Position numbers and translations under genes: made by a program
The notes under the pieces: generated by a model
Told to the model about the DNA's origin: nothing
The model's database searches: none
What the model saw: the letters and a program-made list of their open reading frames with translations, nothing else
Source: Corylus avellana
Taxonomy: Eukaryota > Streptophyta > Magnoliopsida > Fagales > Betulaceae
Length of the DNA: 64,000 nt
NCBI RefSeq assembly: GCF_901000735.1
Contig: NC_081544.1
Location: 13,968,615 to 14,032,614 of the forward strand
Direction of reading: 5' to 3'
Shown here: one piece after another, positions 54,369 to 64,000 of the stretch
Numbering within the stretch: position 1 is the first letter of the stretch
Layout: each line of letters opens with the position of its first letter

Positions 54369-55215
54369 GATGAGCTTGATTGAGGACTTTTATCGAACAC
54401 CTGGTGTGCACTTGTGATGATCAAGGTTGCAAAACACAACAACAACTGCCCAAAACCCGCTGCAAAACAGTAAAACCCAACACAGAGAGGCAATGTGGGT
54501 GGATGAACACCCACAATTGTAGAAAAATGATGAAAAAATTGAGGTTGGTGGTTAATCGGAGTTGGGGTGTTGATGTGTGATGTTGTGTGTTATATGGTTA
54601 TGGAGGTGCGGGGGCCGGAGATGATCACTGTTGTGGCGATGGTGTGGCGGTGGTAGTGAAAGAAAACGATGGAGGAGCAGTGAGAGCAAGAGGTGTATCG
54701 GTGGAAGTGTTGTTTTGTTGCAGGTGGAGACTGTATGGCGCAGTGAGAGTGTGAGGGAGAATGAGGGAGAAAGTGACCTAAAATAGGTCACGTGGCCTGC
54801 TGTCCGAGTGCGCTCGATCGCACACATGGTGCGCTCGATAGCACTCGCGCAAGGATGTGCGTGTGTGGGTGATGTGTGCTTGAGCGCACACAAGGTGCGT
54901 TCGATCGCAGTAACAGAATGTACCATGCCAAAAATTGATTACTGCGCTTGATCACATACAATTTGCGATCGATCGTAATAACAGAATGTAAAAAGTTTTT
55001 TTTTTTTTTTTGAATGCATAATGTACAACAATGTTATGAAATAAAAAGGAAACATAAAGGATAAGTGAGAACACATGTAAAGTAAGGAAATTGACTTGAT
55101 GGGAAACAAAGATGGAAAAGTGTACCGCCTTTAGTGGCCTCAGTAGCACTGTTTTGAGTAGATGCGCTTGAGCTCCTAGACTGCTCAAACGCCTCTACTT
55201 GTAACTATAATGTCT
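54369..55215 (-). other. Athila spacer between protease and second ORF, with CGATCG motifs
   Basis: No gene. Contains CGATCG at 54815, 54902 and 54966-54975 in 'tgcgctcgatcgca'-like contexts. This is where RT, RNase H and integrase would be in a complete Athila element. Confidence 0.65.
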
Positions 55216-56160
55216 CTAGTGTGGAGAGCTGCACTTGAGCTCCACAGAATGTGGCTCAAGTGCCTTTGGTGGTGCAGATACAGGACTTTCTTTATAGGTC
55301 AACAATTTCGATCCCACATAGAACTCCTTCTTGACATGCTTTCTATGATGATGGTCCTTGGGTCTTTTCTTGTGGTGCTTAGTGTCCTTATTTTCTTCAT
55401 TCTTCAAGTCGTCCCATTCATCCAGCTGCAGCTTTCTCTTGGCACTTAGATATAGTGGGAAGGCTTCAAGGGGTTGCTTTTCTCCACTGATGTCCTTAGG
55501 AACATCTGCATAGACTGGCCCAGTGTCCTGCATTGTGAATTTGTGGGTGAGGGGGGTCTTTACTAGATCTTTCTGTGGGTCCTGCAAAACTGGCTCACTA
55601 ACACTTTGGATCATACAAAGATCAAAACATTTGAAATCATCTTGAGCTAATTGCATTGTATCGAATAATTTGAACTCTATTGTCTCACCATTCACCTTCA
55701 TACTTACAGTATCCTTTTTAACACCTATTGTAGTATCCGCAGTTCTCATAAAGGGTCTTCCTAAGATGATAGGCAAAGGTGATGGCATAGGGGTTTCTTC
55801 CGCATCTAACACAATGAAATCAGCATGTAAAATAAATGTACCTACCTTTACCAAGACATCCTCAAGTATACCTCTTGGTCTTTTGATGCTTCTGTCTGCC
55901 AATTGCATGGTGACTGAGGTTGGTTGAAGCTCCCCCCCAAACTCAGCTTTTCATATACAGTGTAAGGCAGCAAATTGACCCCTGCTCCCAGATCTAGCAA
56001 TGCATGCTCAAAAAGATGATCTCCTATCCTGCAAGGAATGGTAAAACTACCCAGATCTGCTAGCTTTGGTGATAATTTTCTCAACAAAACTGCACTTACC
56101 TCTTCTATAAGGGCCACTGTCTCATGCTCCTGAAACTTCCTTTTATTAGTGCAACAATCC
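55216..56160 (-). pseudogene. Athila aspartic protease region
   Basis: 'SPKLADLGSFTIPCRIGDHL' and 'ALLDLGAGVNLLPYTVYEKL' (about 55958-56017; active-site D-L-G-A), then after a frameshift in a run of seven C (55931-55937): 'VTMQLADRSIKRPRGILEDV', 'VLDAEETPMPSPLPIILGRP' and 'MKVNGETIEFKLFDTMQ'. The frame continues to 'SAPPKALEPHSVELKCSSPH' with a stop at 55216 and never reaches RT motifs. It would process gag-pol polyprotein. Confidence 0.88.
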
Positions 56161-56186
56161 TTTAAAAATTTAGCATATGAAGGAAT

Positions 56187-57842
56187 CTATTTAATTGCAT
56201 CTAATAAAGGAATGTTGATTTCTACTTTCCTCAAGGTCTCAAAAATATCCATGGGTTGCTTTTCTTTCTTTGGTCTGACTAACCTTTGAGAGAAGGGTGG
56301 TGCATTCACCTTCTCCATTTTCTTTACCTTGGAAGTTGATGCTTCATCTAGAGATGCTTGAGGTGGCTCTTCAGTTCCTATGACCTTGCCATTTCTGAGA
56401 ACTATGACTGCTTTCAACTGCTGGTGACCCCCTGGATTGGGTATTGTTTGGGATGGAAATTCACCCTGCTTTCTTTCACTCAACTATTTTTCCATTTGCC
56501 CCATTTGCACTTCTAATCTTTGGATAGCTTGCTTGGTCCTTTGAATGGACTGCTCATGCTTGGCATTGGTTTGTTTTTGATCAGTCATGAACTGCTGTTG
56601 AGAAGTCACCAGGGTGTGTATCATATTCTCTAGTTTGTTCAACTTTGACTCTTGAGTTGGCTGGCTTGATTGTTGGGGACCCTTCTGCTGTCCTTGATTG
56701 TTGCTTCATGAGAAATTTGGATGGTTTCGCCACCTTGCATTGTAAGTGTTGGAGTATGGATTGTTCTTGTGGGGGTAATTGTTTTGTCCCAGATAATTCA
56801 CCTCTTCTTGATCTGCAAATGGAGATAAAGGACATGTCTCAGTAGTGTGATCTAAATGGGAACATATAGCACATACCTAGATGGGTGTGTCCTTTTGAAC
56901 AGGTGAGATATTATGAGCAGTCATGGCTTTAACAATCATATCTAACCCCTTTTCCACAGCAGCCACCTGATTTGGAGATCCCCCATTGAAGTTCACCTCA
57001 TACATGCCTTTGCTTTTTAATCTTCGCCTTCCTCTAGAGCAGAATTGTTTTGAATGCTCACTTAGTGTTTCAAAAAGCTCCATTGCTTCCTCACTGCTCT
57101 TTTCCATAAGTGCTCTTCCACAAGCTGAATCAACCATCCCTTTGTTAGTATCATCTAAACCTTCATAGAAAATTTGTACCTGATCATCTTGAGGGATGTT
57201 GTAATGTGGGCACTTGAGAAGCAGTGAATTGAAGTGATCCCATGCCTCACAGAAAAAATATCCATCTCTTTGTTGGAACATTTGAAGTTCCCTTTTAAGC
57301 TGTCTTGTCCTTTGAGCTGGGAAAAACTTCTTCAGAAACTTAGTGGCTAATTTTTCCTAAGTATGGATAGAAACTGCAGGCAAATAATTATACCACAGTT
57401 TAGCATTATGTTTTAAAGAGAAGGGAAAGAGGACTAACCTGAGTCTCTCTGGAGTTAGGCCTTGGATGTGCTGTAGCTTGCATAGATCAAAGAACTCCTT
57501 AAGATGCAAGTTAGGATCCTCAGTAGGTGTGCCCCTAAAGTAAGTTAAGGCATTGAGGATTGAAGGAGAAATATAATAATTGCTTTCCACCTCCAGTTAA
57601 TATGCTACGCATGATGGTTGATTGAGGTTCGTTGGGACGAACGCCTGCTTCATCAGTCTTCGCACCGGTGGTGGATTTGCCTCTAGTGGTCTTGGCACTA
57701 TTGGTGGATTCTCTTGCAAATCTTCCATTGTGCTTTCAATCTCTTCCTCTTATTCTTTGTCTCTAGGACTTTGTCTAATTATCCGCTCAATTTCAGAATC
57801 GAGTGGAATGACTGTTGAATCTTGAGATCGACGACCTTGCAT
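56187..57842 (-). pseudogene. Athila gag
   Basis: Start ATG 57842 ('MQGRRSQDSTVIPLDSEIER'). Capsid: 'ISPSILNALTYFRGTPTEDP', 'HLKEFFDLCKLQHIQGLTPE', 'LRLVLFPFSLKHNAKLWYNY', 'FPAQRTRQLKRELQMFQQRD', 'QDDQVQIFYEGLDDTNKGMV'. Zinc knuckle 'CAICSHLDHTTETC' (CX2CX4HX4C) near 56840-56880. Downstream Gln-rich linker, then 'VIVLRNGKVIGTEEPP'. Stops at about 57752, 57601, 57357, 56877 and 56484 interrupt it. Confidence 0.88.
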
Positions 57843-58122
57843 CAATTGAATTGCCTCTTCAGTCAAAGCAACTTCAGTGCTGCTTGTCCGGATGCTCCCT
57901 GGAACTGCGCTCGATCACAGGTTGGTGCGCTCGATCGCATTCGGCTAACGTTCGATCGCAGTAACAGAATCGCAAGTCCGCAAACCTGAAATAGAAAACA
58001 GAAAACAGAAAAGTTAAGAAAAACGGAAAATCTTTTTGATTTTTGATAAAAACAAAATTGAAAATTGAAAATTAAAATAACACAATTAAAGGAAAATAAT
58101 TCTAAACAAAATTCGTTGCAAT
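57843..58122 (-). promoter_or_regulatory. Athila leader between PBS and gag, with CGATCG modules
   Basis: 280 bp non-coding. Three TCGATC(G/A)CA modules at 57910-57960 ('gcgctcgatcgcat', 'ttcgatcgcag'). In retroviruses this interval carries dimerisation and packaging signals; that role here is inference. Confidence 0.45.
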
Positions 58123-58139
58123 CCCCGGCAACGGCGCCA
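58123..58139 (-). promoter_or_regulatory. Athila primer-binding site (tRNA-Asp type)
   Basis: Minus strand TGGCGCCGTTGCCGGGG, the standard Athila site, six bases from the 5' LTR edge at 58146. Confidence 0.93.
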
Positions 58140-58145
58140 AAAACT

Positions 58146-59488
58146 TGTTGTCGCAATTACCTACCTAAATTAATAGGCAAATAATTGGATGTTTTACCCG
58201 CAAGTGCACGAGGTCAACACAGTAGTATAGTGTTCAAATACGGGGTCATTCCCACAAGGATTGCTGAATTTTGTCTAAAATTAATTTCAAAGTAAAACAA
58301 GACAAAGATTGATTTTTGATTTGATGATAATAAAAGGCAGGGCTTTGATATCCACCACTAATTATATTCAATTAATATATCAATATGCCAATATTTTGAT
58401 CATGTTATGAATATCTAATGTTTGTCAAACTAAGCGCATGGGTGTATACTCCTTAAGCTGTAGATTTCCCTAAGCAACAAGTTAGGCATAGGTGTATACT
58501 CTAACTCTTTTCTTTCTTAAAGGATTTAGCATGGGTGTATATTAAGTTGTTCTATAAGAAAGCATATATTCTATGAAAATCGACAAACACATGAGGCCTA
58601 GGACATGGATGTAAACTCCCGGTTCTCCATGTTGATTAACCTAAGAATCTGGAGTGGATATCTTTTGTTACTTATGTTAAACCCAAGACTCGGCCATCCA
58701 TATTGATTTAACTAACTAGTCCATACTACATGCATATGTTGATCAGGCACACACATATGAGAAATTCATGAAAACAGGCATTAATCAATTTAAATATCAC
58801 AACATAATCATCACAAGGGCACCAATATTGAATATTAACTAAACATAACTAGGGCTTCAATCTAACCCTACTAAATAAATTAGTTACACATAAGTTTGAT
58901 GTTAAACATCTTCATAAATAAAATAAAAGAAAGGAATAGAATAAACTCGAAACTTGAACTTAAAGAGCTTCAATTCTTCTCCTTGAAAAGTATATCTATT
59001 CTAGAGGCTTAAGGGTCTATTTATAGGTCTTTAGGAGTACTCTAGAAACCTTAAAAATAGTAGGGTTTGAGTCCTAGTTCACACTAAGTTGCAAAACCCT
59101 AAAAGTTGCTCTTTCCTTATTAAGGCTGGCGGTTGACTTGGCCATCACGCATGGGTGCGCTCGATCGCAGCCCGTGTGCGATCGATCGCAGGTCTGCTAT
59201 CAATCCTCTGTGTGCTGGCGCTCGATTGCGGTTGCCTTGCGTGTTGCGGTCCTCGCCTATAGTGCGCTCGATCGCAGCTCCCCTGCGATTGATCGCACTA
59301 CCAGAGCCTTCCAATTTCCAAATAGCTCTTTTTAAGTCCAAAACTTCTGAAATTTCTTCTTTTTCTTCCAATGACCTACAAAATCAAGGAAAACAAATAA
59401 AAGAGCTAAAATGACATAATTAACTAAAACTAAAGGATTAAAACATGTAAGTTAAGGGCTAAAAATATGAATATTTTAGCACTTAACA
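58146..59488 (-). mobile_element. Athila 5' LTR (1343 bp)
   Basis: Minus strand starts TGTTAAGTGCTAAAATATTC and ends GACAACA beside the PBS. Contains CGATCG modules at 59162, 59179-59188 and 59269. 'gggtctatttataggtc' (reverse, around 59014-59030) includes a TATA-like 'cctataaataga'. Confidence 0.92.
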
Positions 59489-59493
59489 CTTAT

Positions 59494-60110
59494 TTCATTT
59501 TCGATGAAAAGTTAAAAGAAGAAACTTATTTTATCACCAAGTTGAGAACATTTTAATAGGAAAGCATGTGAAGGAGCCTCCTAAAATCACTAAAAAAATG
59601 AAAAATTAGAAAAGAAGGGAGAATATATAGGTGGAAGACTCTTTACTCAAATTTCAATACCTTACTATGGTAACTGACATCAAGCTGCAATAATAAAACA
59701 AGTAAAGGCATTACTTCTATGGAGGTAGAGCAAGCTAACAATGAGATTGAACAAAACCATTATCAAAACATATTGTCTCCTATGATCAACAATACTAATT
59801 AATTAGCTCCAAATTCTTTACCCTCTAACTTGTTGAAGAAAAAGAAGTGCAATCATAGAGTATGAAATGGAACCCACACTCCTCTGTTCTAGCCTGTTTC
59901 TGCAACCAAAAACAGAGTGATTCTTTGTCATTAATGGATCATGCGCTAGGAACTATCGTGTGTCATTATTTACATGCCTGAGAAAGATTATTAGTTTTTA
60001 GGTAAAATAATGTTGTTGGTATGAATGTGATCTTCTTGGACCATGTGCTTGGACTGGAAACTTTATCCCTCAGAACCAAATCATCAAGAAGAAAGCATTG
60101 GTCCACTGAC
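59494..60110. other. No supported gene
   Basis: Unique AT-rich sequence right of the Athila target duplication. I looked for a second, cysteine-rich metallothionein exon on the minus strand and saw none. Confidence 0.5.
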
Positions 60111-60114
60111 TTAC

Positions 60115-60193
60115 AAGCTACGCCGCCAGGGCAGGGAGCAGGACAGCCGCAGGTGTTGCTGCAAACAGCAGAACCTGGTCCCTTTGTATCCAT
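60115..60193 (-). pseudogene. Type 4 (EC-type) metallothionein, exon 1 only
   Basis: Minus strand ATG 60193: 'MDTKGPGSAVCSNTCGCPAP' then 'CPGGVA' and a consensus donor GTAAGT at 60114, leaving one base of the next Cys codon. 'CGCP.PCPGG..C' is the N-terminal cysteine block of seed EC metallothioneins, small zinc-binding proteins of about 80 residues. The second exon with the other two Cys blocks is not found before the Athila element or beyond it, so the gene is either truncated or has an unusually distant exon. ABRE, G-box and RY motifs upstream fit a seed promoter. Confidence 0.65.
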
Positions 60194-60275
60194 TTTCAGC
60201 ACCTCAAAATCGGAGGATTTGGTCTCCACAAGCGAGTAGAATGTTTCTTTTTTTATGTATGTTTCCTTCCAGGCC

Positions 60276-60441
60276 TTGTATAGCTGCCAAGTGGACATCC
60301 AAGTACTAGAGTCCTACACGTGGCATGGTAATCCACCGTTGTCTGACGTGGCAACAGGTTTTGATATATCTTTCTTCCCCTGCCGCCTAAAGGCAGAGGC
60401 GGTTAGTCCGCATGCAATGGAAGCATGGCAATATACGTGGC
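60276..60441 (-). promoter_or_regulatory. Seed-type promoter elements upstream of metallothionein exon
   Basis: Reading toward the ATG at 60193: ACGTGGC core 60435-60441, RY element TGCATGC 60410-60416, ACGTGGC 60346-60352, G-box CACGTG 60317-60322, TATA-like 'gctatacaa' 60276-60284 about 85 bp before the ATG. ABRE/G-box plus RY is the known combination of ABA- and ABI3-responsive seed genes. Motifs are seen directly; function is inferred. Confidence 0.55.
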
Positions 60442-60579
60442 TATCCATGTTATAATTATCAGGTTCTTCAAAAGAGAGTGTGAGCTTTGTACATATCCCA
60501 AGATAAACGATGATGTAGAAGAAGAAGATAGTCGTTGAGAAGGGAAGCCTACTTTTCATTATTTCTGCTTTGCTTGCAG

Positions 60580-61210
60580 AAAGAGAGAATGGGAGGTAAA
60601 GGAAGTGATTGTTACAGTGAAGGAGCGGCAATGGGGATTGGTTTGGTTGGGGGTGGGAGCTCTGCACCGGTTGGGAATCGGGTTTGTCATCTCCATATTA
60701 GCCACTCTAGTCGCCGGGTTCATGGAAGTGAACCACAAAAACGTAGCTTTAGCACATGGGCTCATTGATCACCCGCATTCTACCATCCCCATATCTGTCT
60801 TCTGGCTTGTGCCGGAGTATAGCCTTCATGGGGTGGTTGAAGCTTTCATGTCCATTGGGCATCTCGAGTTTTTCTACGACCAGGCTCCAGAAAGCATGAG
60901 AAGCAGTGCCATGGCACTTTTCTGGCTGGCAATTTCATTTGGTAATTATCTAAACTTGCTTCTTGTTTCCATGGTGCACAAGTTTAGTGCTAAGCCAGAT
61001 GGATCAAACTGCCTTAGAAACGACAACATAAGCAAGGGGAAATTGGAGTACTTTTATTGGTTGCTCACGTTGCTGCAAGTCACTAATTTTATTTACTACT
61101 TGTGCTGCGCCAAATTTTATACATATAAGCCTCTCGAGATCCAGAAAAAGGAAGGTATTGGGAGCTCTGAAGAAGATCATGGGGTGGTGGAGCTTGTAGA
61201 TCGGGTTTGA
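60580..61210 (+). pseudogene. NRT1/PTR family (NPF) transporter, last exon only
   Basis: After an acceptor-like 'tgcttgcag' the frame gives 'ALHRLGIGFVISILATLVAG', 'PISVFWLVPEYSLHGVVEAF', 'MSIGHLEFFYDQAPESMRSS', 'ALFWLAISFGNYLNLLLVSM' and 'GKLEYFYWLLTLLQVTNFIY', stop 61208. This is the C-terminal quarter (about the last four of twelve membrane helices) of an NPF/POT proton-coupled transporter, closest in my judgement to the NPF3 group. Earlier exons are not found upstream, where the divergent metallothionein exon lies 390 bp away. No stop within the exon. Confidence 0.75.
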
Positions 61211-62200
61211 TTAGTTGTAGTTTTAGGTGTAGTTGGGTCCATAAACAGTTTAAATATTGCCCCTGTTTTGCAGTGTCATTTCTTCGAAATGATTATACTT
61301 GTAAAGAAAAATGAGGGGAATAACTATTTATATGTCGTTTGAATAATGGGAGTTAACGTAAAATAAAGGGGAAAATGCATAGCTTGCAAGTCAGTATAAT
61401 GTGCGAATGGGAGGGAAAATGCATAGCTTTAAAAGATTGAAATCCAGAACATCATGCTGTGTGAGAAGAAAAGCATGCAATCTTATGAGATTTTTCTTTT
61501 TTTTGACGAATTTGTAATATTTGTACCTAGAACAAACTCTAGGCGAACCCCAACATTTACCACCAGGGAGCTCTGCCATATAAATTTCAAGTTAAAAATA
61601 GACCCAGCTTGCATGACAAAGCAAATCGAAATGCAAGTCATCATAAGGGAACTTATAATCTCTAATGGATGTTGCTTTTACTAAAACTAAGTCCTAACTA
61701 AGGAAACAAAAAGTGAGAACTCTATACTTCGATGAGAGCACCTTGACTAGATGTTGAGGAAACAGATCAGCCAAAAAGTATGATTAAATTCAGGCACTCT
61801 GATTTCAAGGTTTCCCTTCACTTGCATTTGTTTAGCACTCACCACAAAGTTTTTAAACAGATAAAGGAAAGAAAACAACAACCTTCCACTAAAGAAATAG
61901 AACAAGCAATGGGGCCAGAGAAATTCTCACACACCACAAACAAGGCAGAATCGAGTTTCAACTGTAATTTCATGTAGATTGAACCAAGACTGGAATGAGC
62001 TTCTTCGTGCACTTGATCTCTCCCATGCTACTGGGATCGGTTGCTACTAGTCTGGGTTACCTCAAGAAGTCCTTGTTGTTTTTTTGGTCTTTCTCTGATG
62101 ATCAGCTTGCCCCAAAAACAATCTCTTGCTTGTTGAGCGACAATCCGTACACTACATCTCGGTTAGCCTAAGAATGCCTAATGCTGCTCTGGCTATTGTG
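61211..62200. other. NPF 3' flank, no further gene
   Basis: Probable 3' UTR to about 61310. The rest is unique-looking AT-rich sequence. The phrase 'aatgcatagctt' occurs twice (61374, 61418). Frames are short and not protein-like. Confidence 0.5.
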
Positions 62201-62204
62201 ATAC

Positions 62205-62880
62205 TTGCAGCCTTTTTTATATATATAAATAATTTATATTTATTCAAAAGCATAGGGGCGCAACCCAAGTACTCATAAAGTATACAAGATAACTCCTAAC
62301 CCATAGTGAAAAAAGAACATAAATCTAAAAACTCAAAAAAAGTATAAATGAGCAAAATAGTCCTTGCTACTCTCCATCTATACAGACAAGGTATGTAGCA
62401 TCAATTTCTTCAAATCGAGCAAACCAGTCTCACAATCGTCAAAGCTTCAAGTATTCTACTCTAGCCAAAGACACCGCATCAAACACAAAGGAGTCATCCT
62501 CCGTAAATCCAACACACTACAGTTTCTAAATTGTCCACTACAACTTTTCACACACTCACTCATACTATAAGGCATAACACAAGTAACACCAAAAAGCTAA
62601 AGAATCACACTCCATATCTCTGTTGCAACGTCACAATGAAGTAATAAGTGCTCAATGGACTATTCATTATTCTTACACAAACCTCACCACTCGAACTCAA
62701 TAATATTCCTCTTACATAAGTTATCCAAAGTTAAGATTTTTCCTAGAGTCGTCGTCCACACAGAGAAGGCCACTCGGAGGGGAACCTAAACTTTCCAAAT
62801 ACTCTTCCAAGGAAATATGGACCGTACAAGGGTAGACAATACCTGATAATACTTCACAACTCTTACCACTGATAGATTAC
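62205..62880 (-). pseudogene. L1-type LINE fragment: zf-RVT end and 3' UTR
   Basis: Minus strand: 'SIEHLLLHCDVATEIWSVIL' (about 62600-62660), preceded by the same 'GKIL-L-NLC' segment seen in the 45775 LINE. The 3' UTR phrase is 'tgggttgcgcccctatgc' (reverse, about 62250-62270) and then an A/T-rich tail ('ttgaataaatataaattatt'). Heavily decayed, no RT core. Confidence 0.7.
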
Positions 62881-63149
62881 TTAAGATTCAATTCACCAGG
62901 CCCGACGTTTTGCTAGCCTTTGGCATTGTTAGTCAACTAAGTAGGGGCCAAGGACCCATGCGATATGTAACAATCATAGGAAGACATTTTTTCTTGAAAA
63001 TTAAACATGCGACACATTACATTTAAACTTATGTAATATAGACTCGTATTTACTCATTATTTCTAAATTTAAAATAATTAAGCTATAATCCATAAATTCA
63101 TGTAGTTAATCCACAATAACAACGCTTGCTGAATTTTTAGATTTATGTG

Positions 63150-63268
63150 CTTCACTTTCAGAGCTATTGTATATGTGGGCTCTATTGTATACTACATGCG
63201 TACATAGGTTGCGCCCCTTTGCGCTTTTATATGAATTGATATTACATATCAGAAAAAAAAAAAAAAAA
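63150..63268 (+). mobile_element. LINE 3' UTR with poly(A) tail
   Basis: 'ggctctattgtatac', 'ataggttgcgcccctttgcg' and 'cttttatatgaattgatatt' followed by about 18 A. This is the 3' end of the same L1 family in plus orientation. Only the tail is recognisable. Confidence 0.75.
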
Positions 63269-63559
63269 AACAACCTTTCAATCCTTTTCTTATGCCAACT
63301 CCAAAGATTTTCTTCCTTTGAAAGGATTCAAGAAAAGTTTAATATTTTGGGCCATCTTCAACTCCACTTCGAATACCACCATCTTTAAGAGACTTCTCAC
63401 AATCTTCTAGAGACTCACTCAACAATGCATCTGAAAATTCCCTTTGTTAAGAATGTTGGGGAGAGAAACACAAAGAGAGTTAAACAATAGTATATATATA
63501 TATATAACTCTCACAAGTGCATCATCTAAAAGCTTGCCTCCCGAAGGTCCTTCTCCCCT

Positions 63560-63747
63560 CCCACTCCACCTGATGAGAAGCAACAAGCACCATTAAAGGA
63601 TCCATTGCATGTTCCAGTTGGGCCTATTACTTGAGCAAGATCCAAGAAGGTCAAAGAAGCACTTAATGGGCTGATTCAAGAGATTTGGGCTGATTCTAAA
63701 AGGGGGCATTCAAAGCTTGGCCCAAAGGGAGATGAAGGGGCGTAATA
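63560..63747 (+). pseudogene. C-terminal end of a Ty3/gypsy polyprotein
   Basis: 'DEKQQAPLKDPLHVPVGPIT', stop (TGA where the family has Arg), 'ARSKKVKEALNGLIQEIWAD' and a terminal 'HSKLGPKGDEGA'. The 'GP(I/M)TRAR(A/S)KK(F/L/V)KEAL' tail is typical of plant gypsy (chromovirus-type) pol proteins. The upstream part of the polyprotein is missing. Confidence 0.7.
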
Positions 63748-64000
63748 AATTTGATCAAAGCTATTGATGGAGCTGATTGCGCATAATTTCCTTAGCAATG
63801 GCATGAATTAATGGTTGATTATGGCTGATCGACTTTCCAATTACATACCAATTAATTGGATGATTGACTTGCCAAATTACATGCCAATTAATTGGTTGAT
63901 TGACTTAAATCAGCCTTAATTTTAGGCTTTTCTTAGTTAGTCCTTTTTTTACCTTATTTACTTTTCAATGTTGGAACCAATTTAATTTCCTTTCCATAGC
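63748..64000 (+). mobile_element. Possible gypsy 3' LTR start (runs off window)
   Basis: Follows the polyprotein stop; AT-rich with an imperfect repeat around 'caattacataccaattaattggatgattgactt' (63839 and 63876) and TTAATTGG words. No polypurine tract or TG edge could be fixed. Confidence 0.3.

Larger units (their letters stand above)
50760..59488 (-). mobile_element. Athila-type retrotransposon, complete ends, no RT/integrase, TSD CTTAT
   Basis: LTRs at 58146-59488 (5') and 50760-51894 (3') with TG...CA ends, and perfect 5-bp target duplication CTTAT (50755-50759 and 59489-59493). Order on the minus strand: LTR, tRNA-Asp-type PBS, gag, protease, then a PF20167-type ORF, polypurine tract, LTR. 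Reverse transcriptase, RNase H and integrase are absent between protease (ends about 55216) and the last ORF (starts 54368). A non-autonomous derivative that must have been mobilised in trans, or an old internal deletion. Confidence 0.93.

Noticed and set aside
54146..54514. Alternative minus-strand frame overlapping the start of Athila ORF2
   Set aside because: The frame from 54368 with FYAHLSHNCK matches the family; the other is a shadow.
1..64000. CRISPR arrays, bacterial operons, tRNA genes, telomeric or centromeric satellite, pararetrovirus copies
   Set aside because: None seen. Spaced repeats are all microsatellites, TE arms or the Tat 60-bp array; no tRNA cloverleaf was recognised by eye, though a scan with a tRNA finder was not possible.

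Overview
The window is nuclear DNA from a flowering plant, most likely a eudicot. The evidence is the plant-specific element set (CACTA with tnp2-type transposase, Athila and Tat Ty3/gypsy, Ty1/copia, a Cassandra TRIM carrying 5S rRNA-like LTRs, L1 LINEs with a plant RNase H domain, hAT) and fragments of plant genes (SEC24 of the CEF type, MCTP, type 4 metallothionein, NPF transporter). It looks like TE-dense, probably heterochromatic, DNA. Almost every long reading frame is transposon-derived and most are broken. Two runs of about 100 N mark assembly gaps (2705-2804 and about 31401-31500).

Layout. 1-689 and 17413-18387 are one Athila-type LTR (minus strand) split by a 16.7 kb CACTA element (690-17412, TSD CAT). 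The CACTA element has a second internal copy of its own left end at 7994; LINE, TRIM and hAT-like debris lies between the two left ends, and tnpD-like and tnpA-like genes follow. 18388-24079 is a mosaic of Ty1/copia pieces in alternating orientation. 24183-49892 holds six exons of a minus-strand SEC24 gene copy. Its fifth intron is about 20 kb and contains a complete-length Tat/Retand-type element (25044-36555), itself hit by an Athila LTR, plus an RTE LINE fragment, a 3.4 kb hAT element and a LINE ORF1-like fragment. Other SEC24 introns hold an L1 fragment with a 446 bp hAT element inside it, a MITE, and a rearranged Cassandra. 50468-50707 is the first C2 domain of an MCTP. 50760-59488 is a structurally complete but RT/integrase-less Athila element with perfect TSD CTTAT. 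60115-60193 is exon 1 of a seed-type metallothionein, 60580-61210 is the last exon of an NPF transporter, and the right end carries LINE tails and the C-terminus of another gypsy polyprotein.

How parts relate. The nesting order can be read from target-site duplications: Athila LTR, then CACTA; Tat, then Athila LTR; LINE, then small hAT; an unrecognised ORF, then hAT. The SEC24 copy keeps matching exon phases across the 20 kb intron but has an in-frame stop, a lost zinc-finger cysteine and a lost splice donor, so I read it as a decaying copy. Many nonsense changes in both host-derived and TE sequence fit C-to-T changes at CG or CAG sites, as expected from long-term cytosine methylation.
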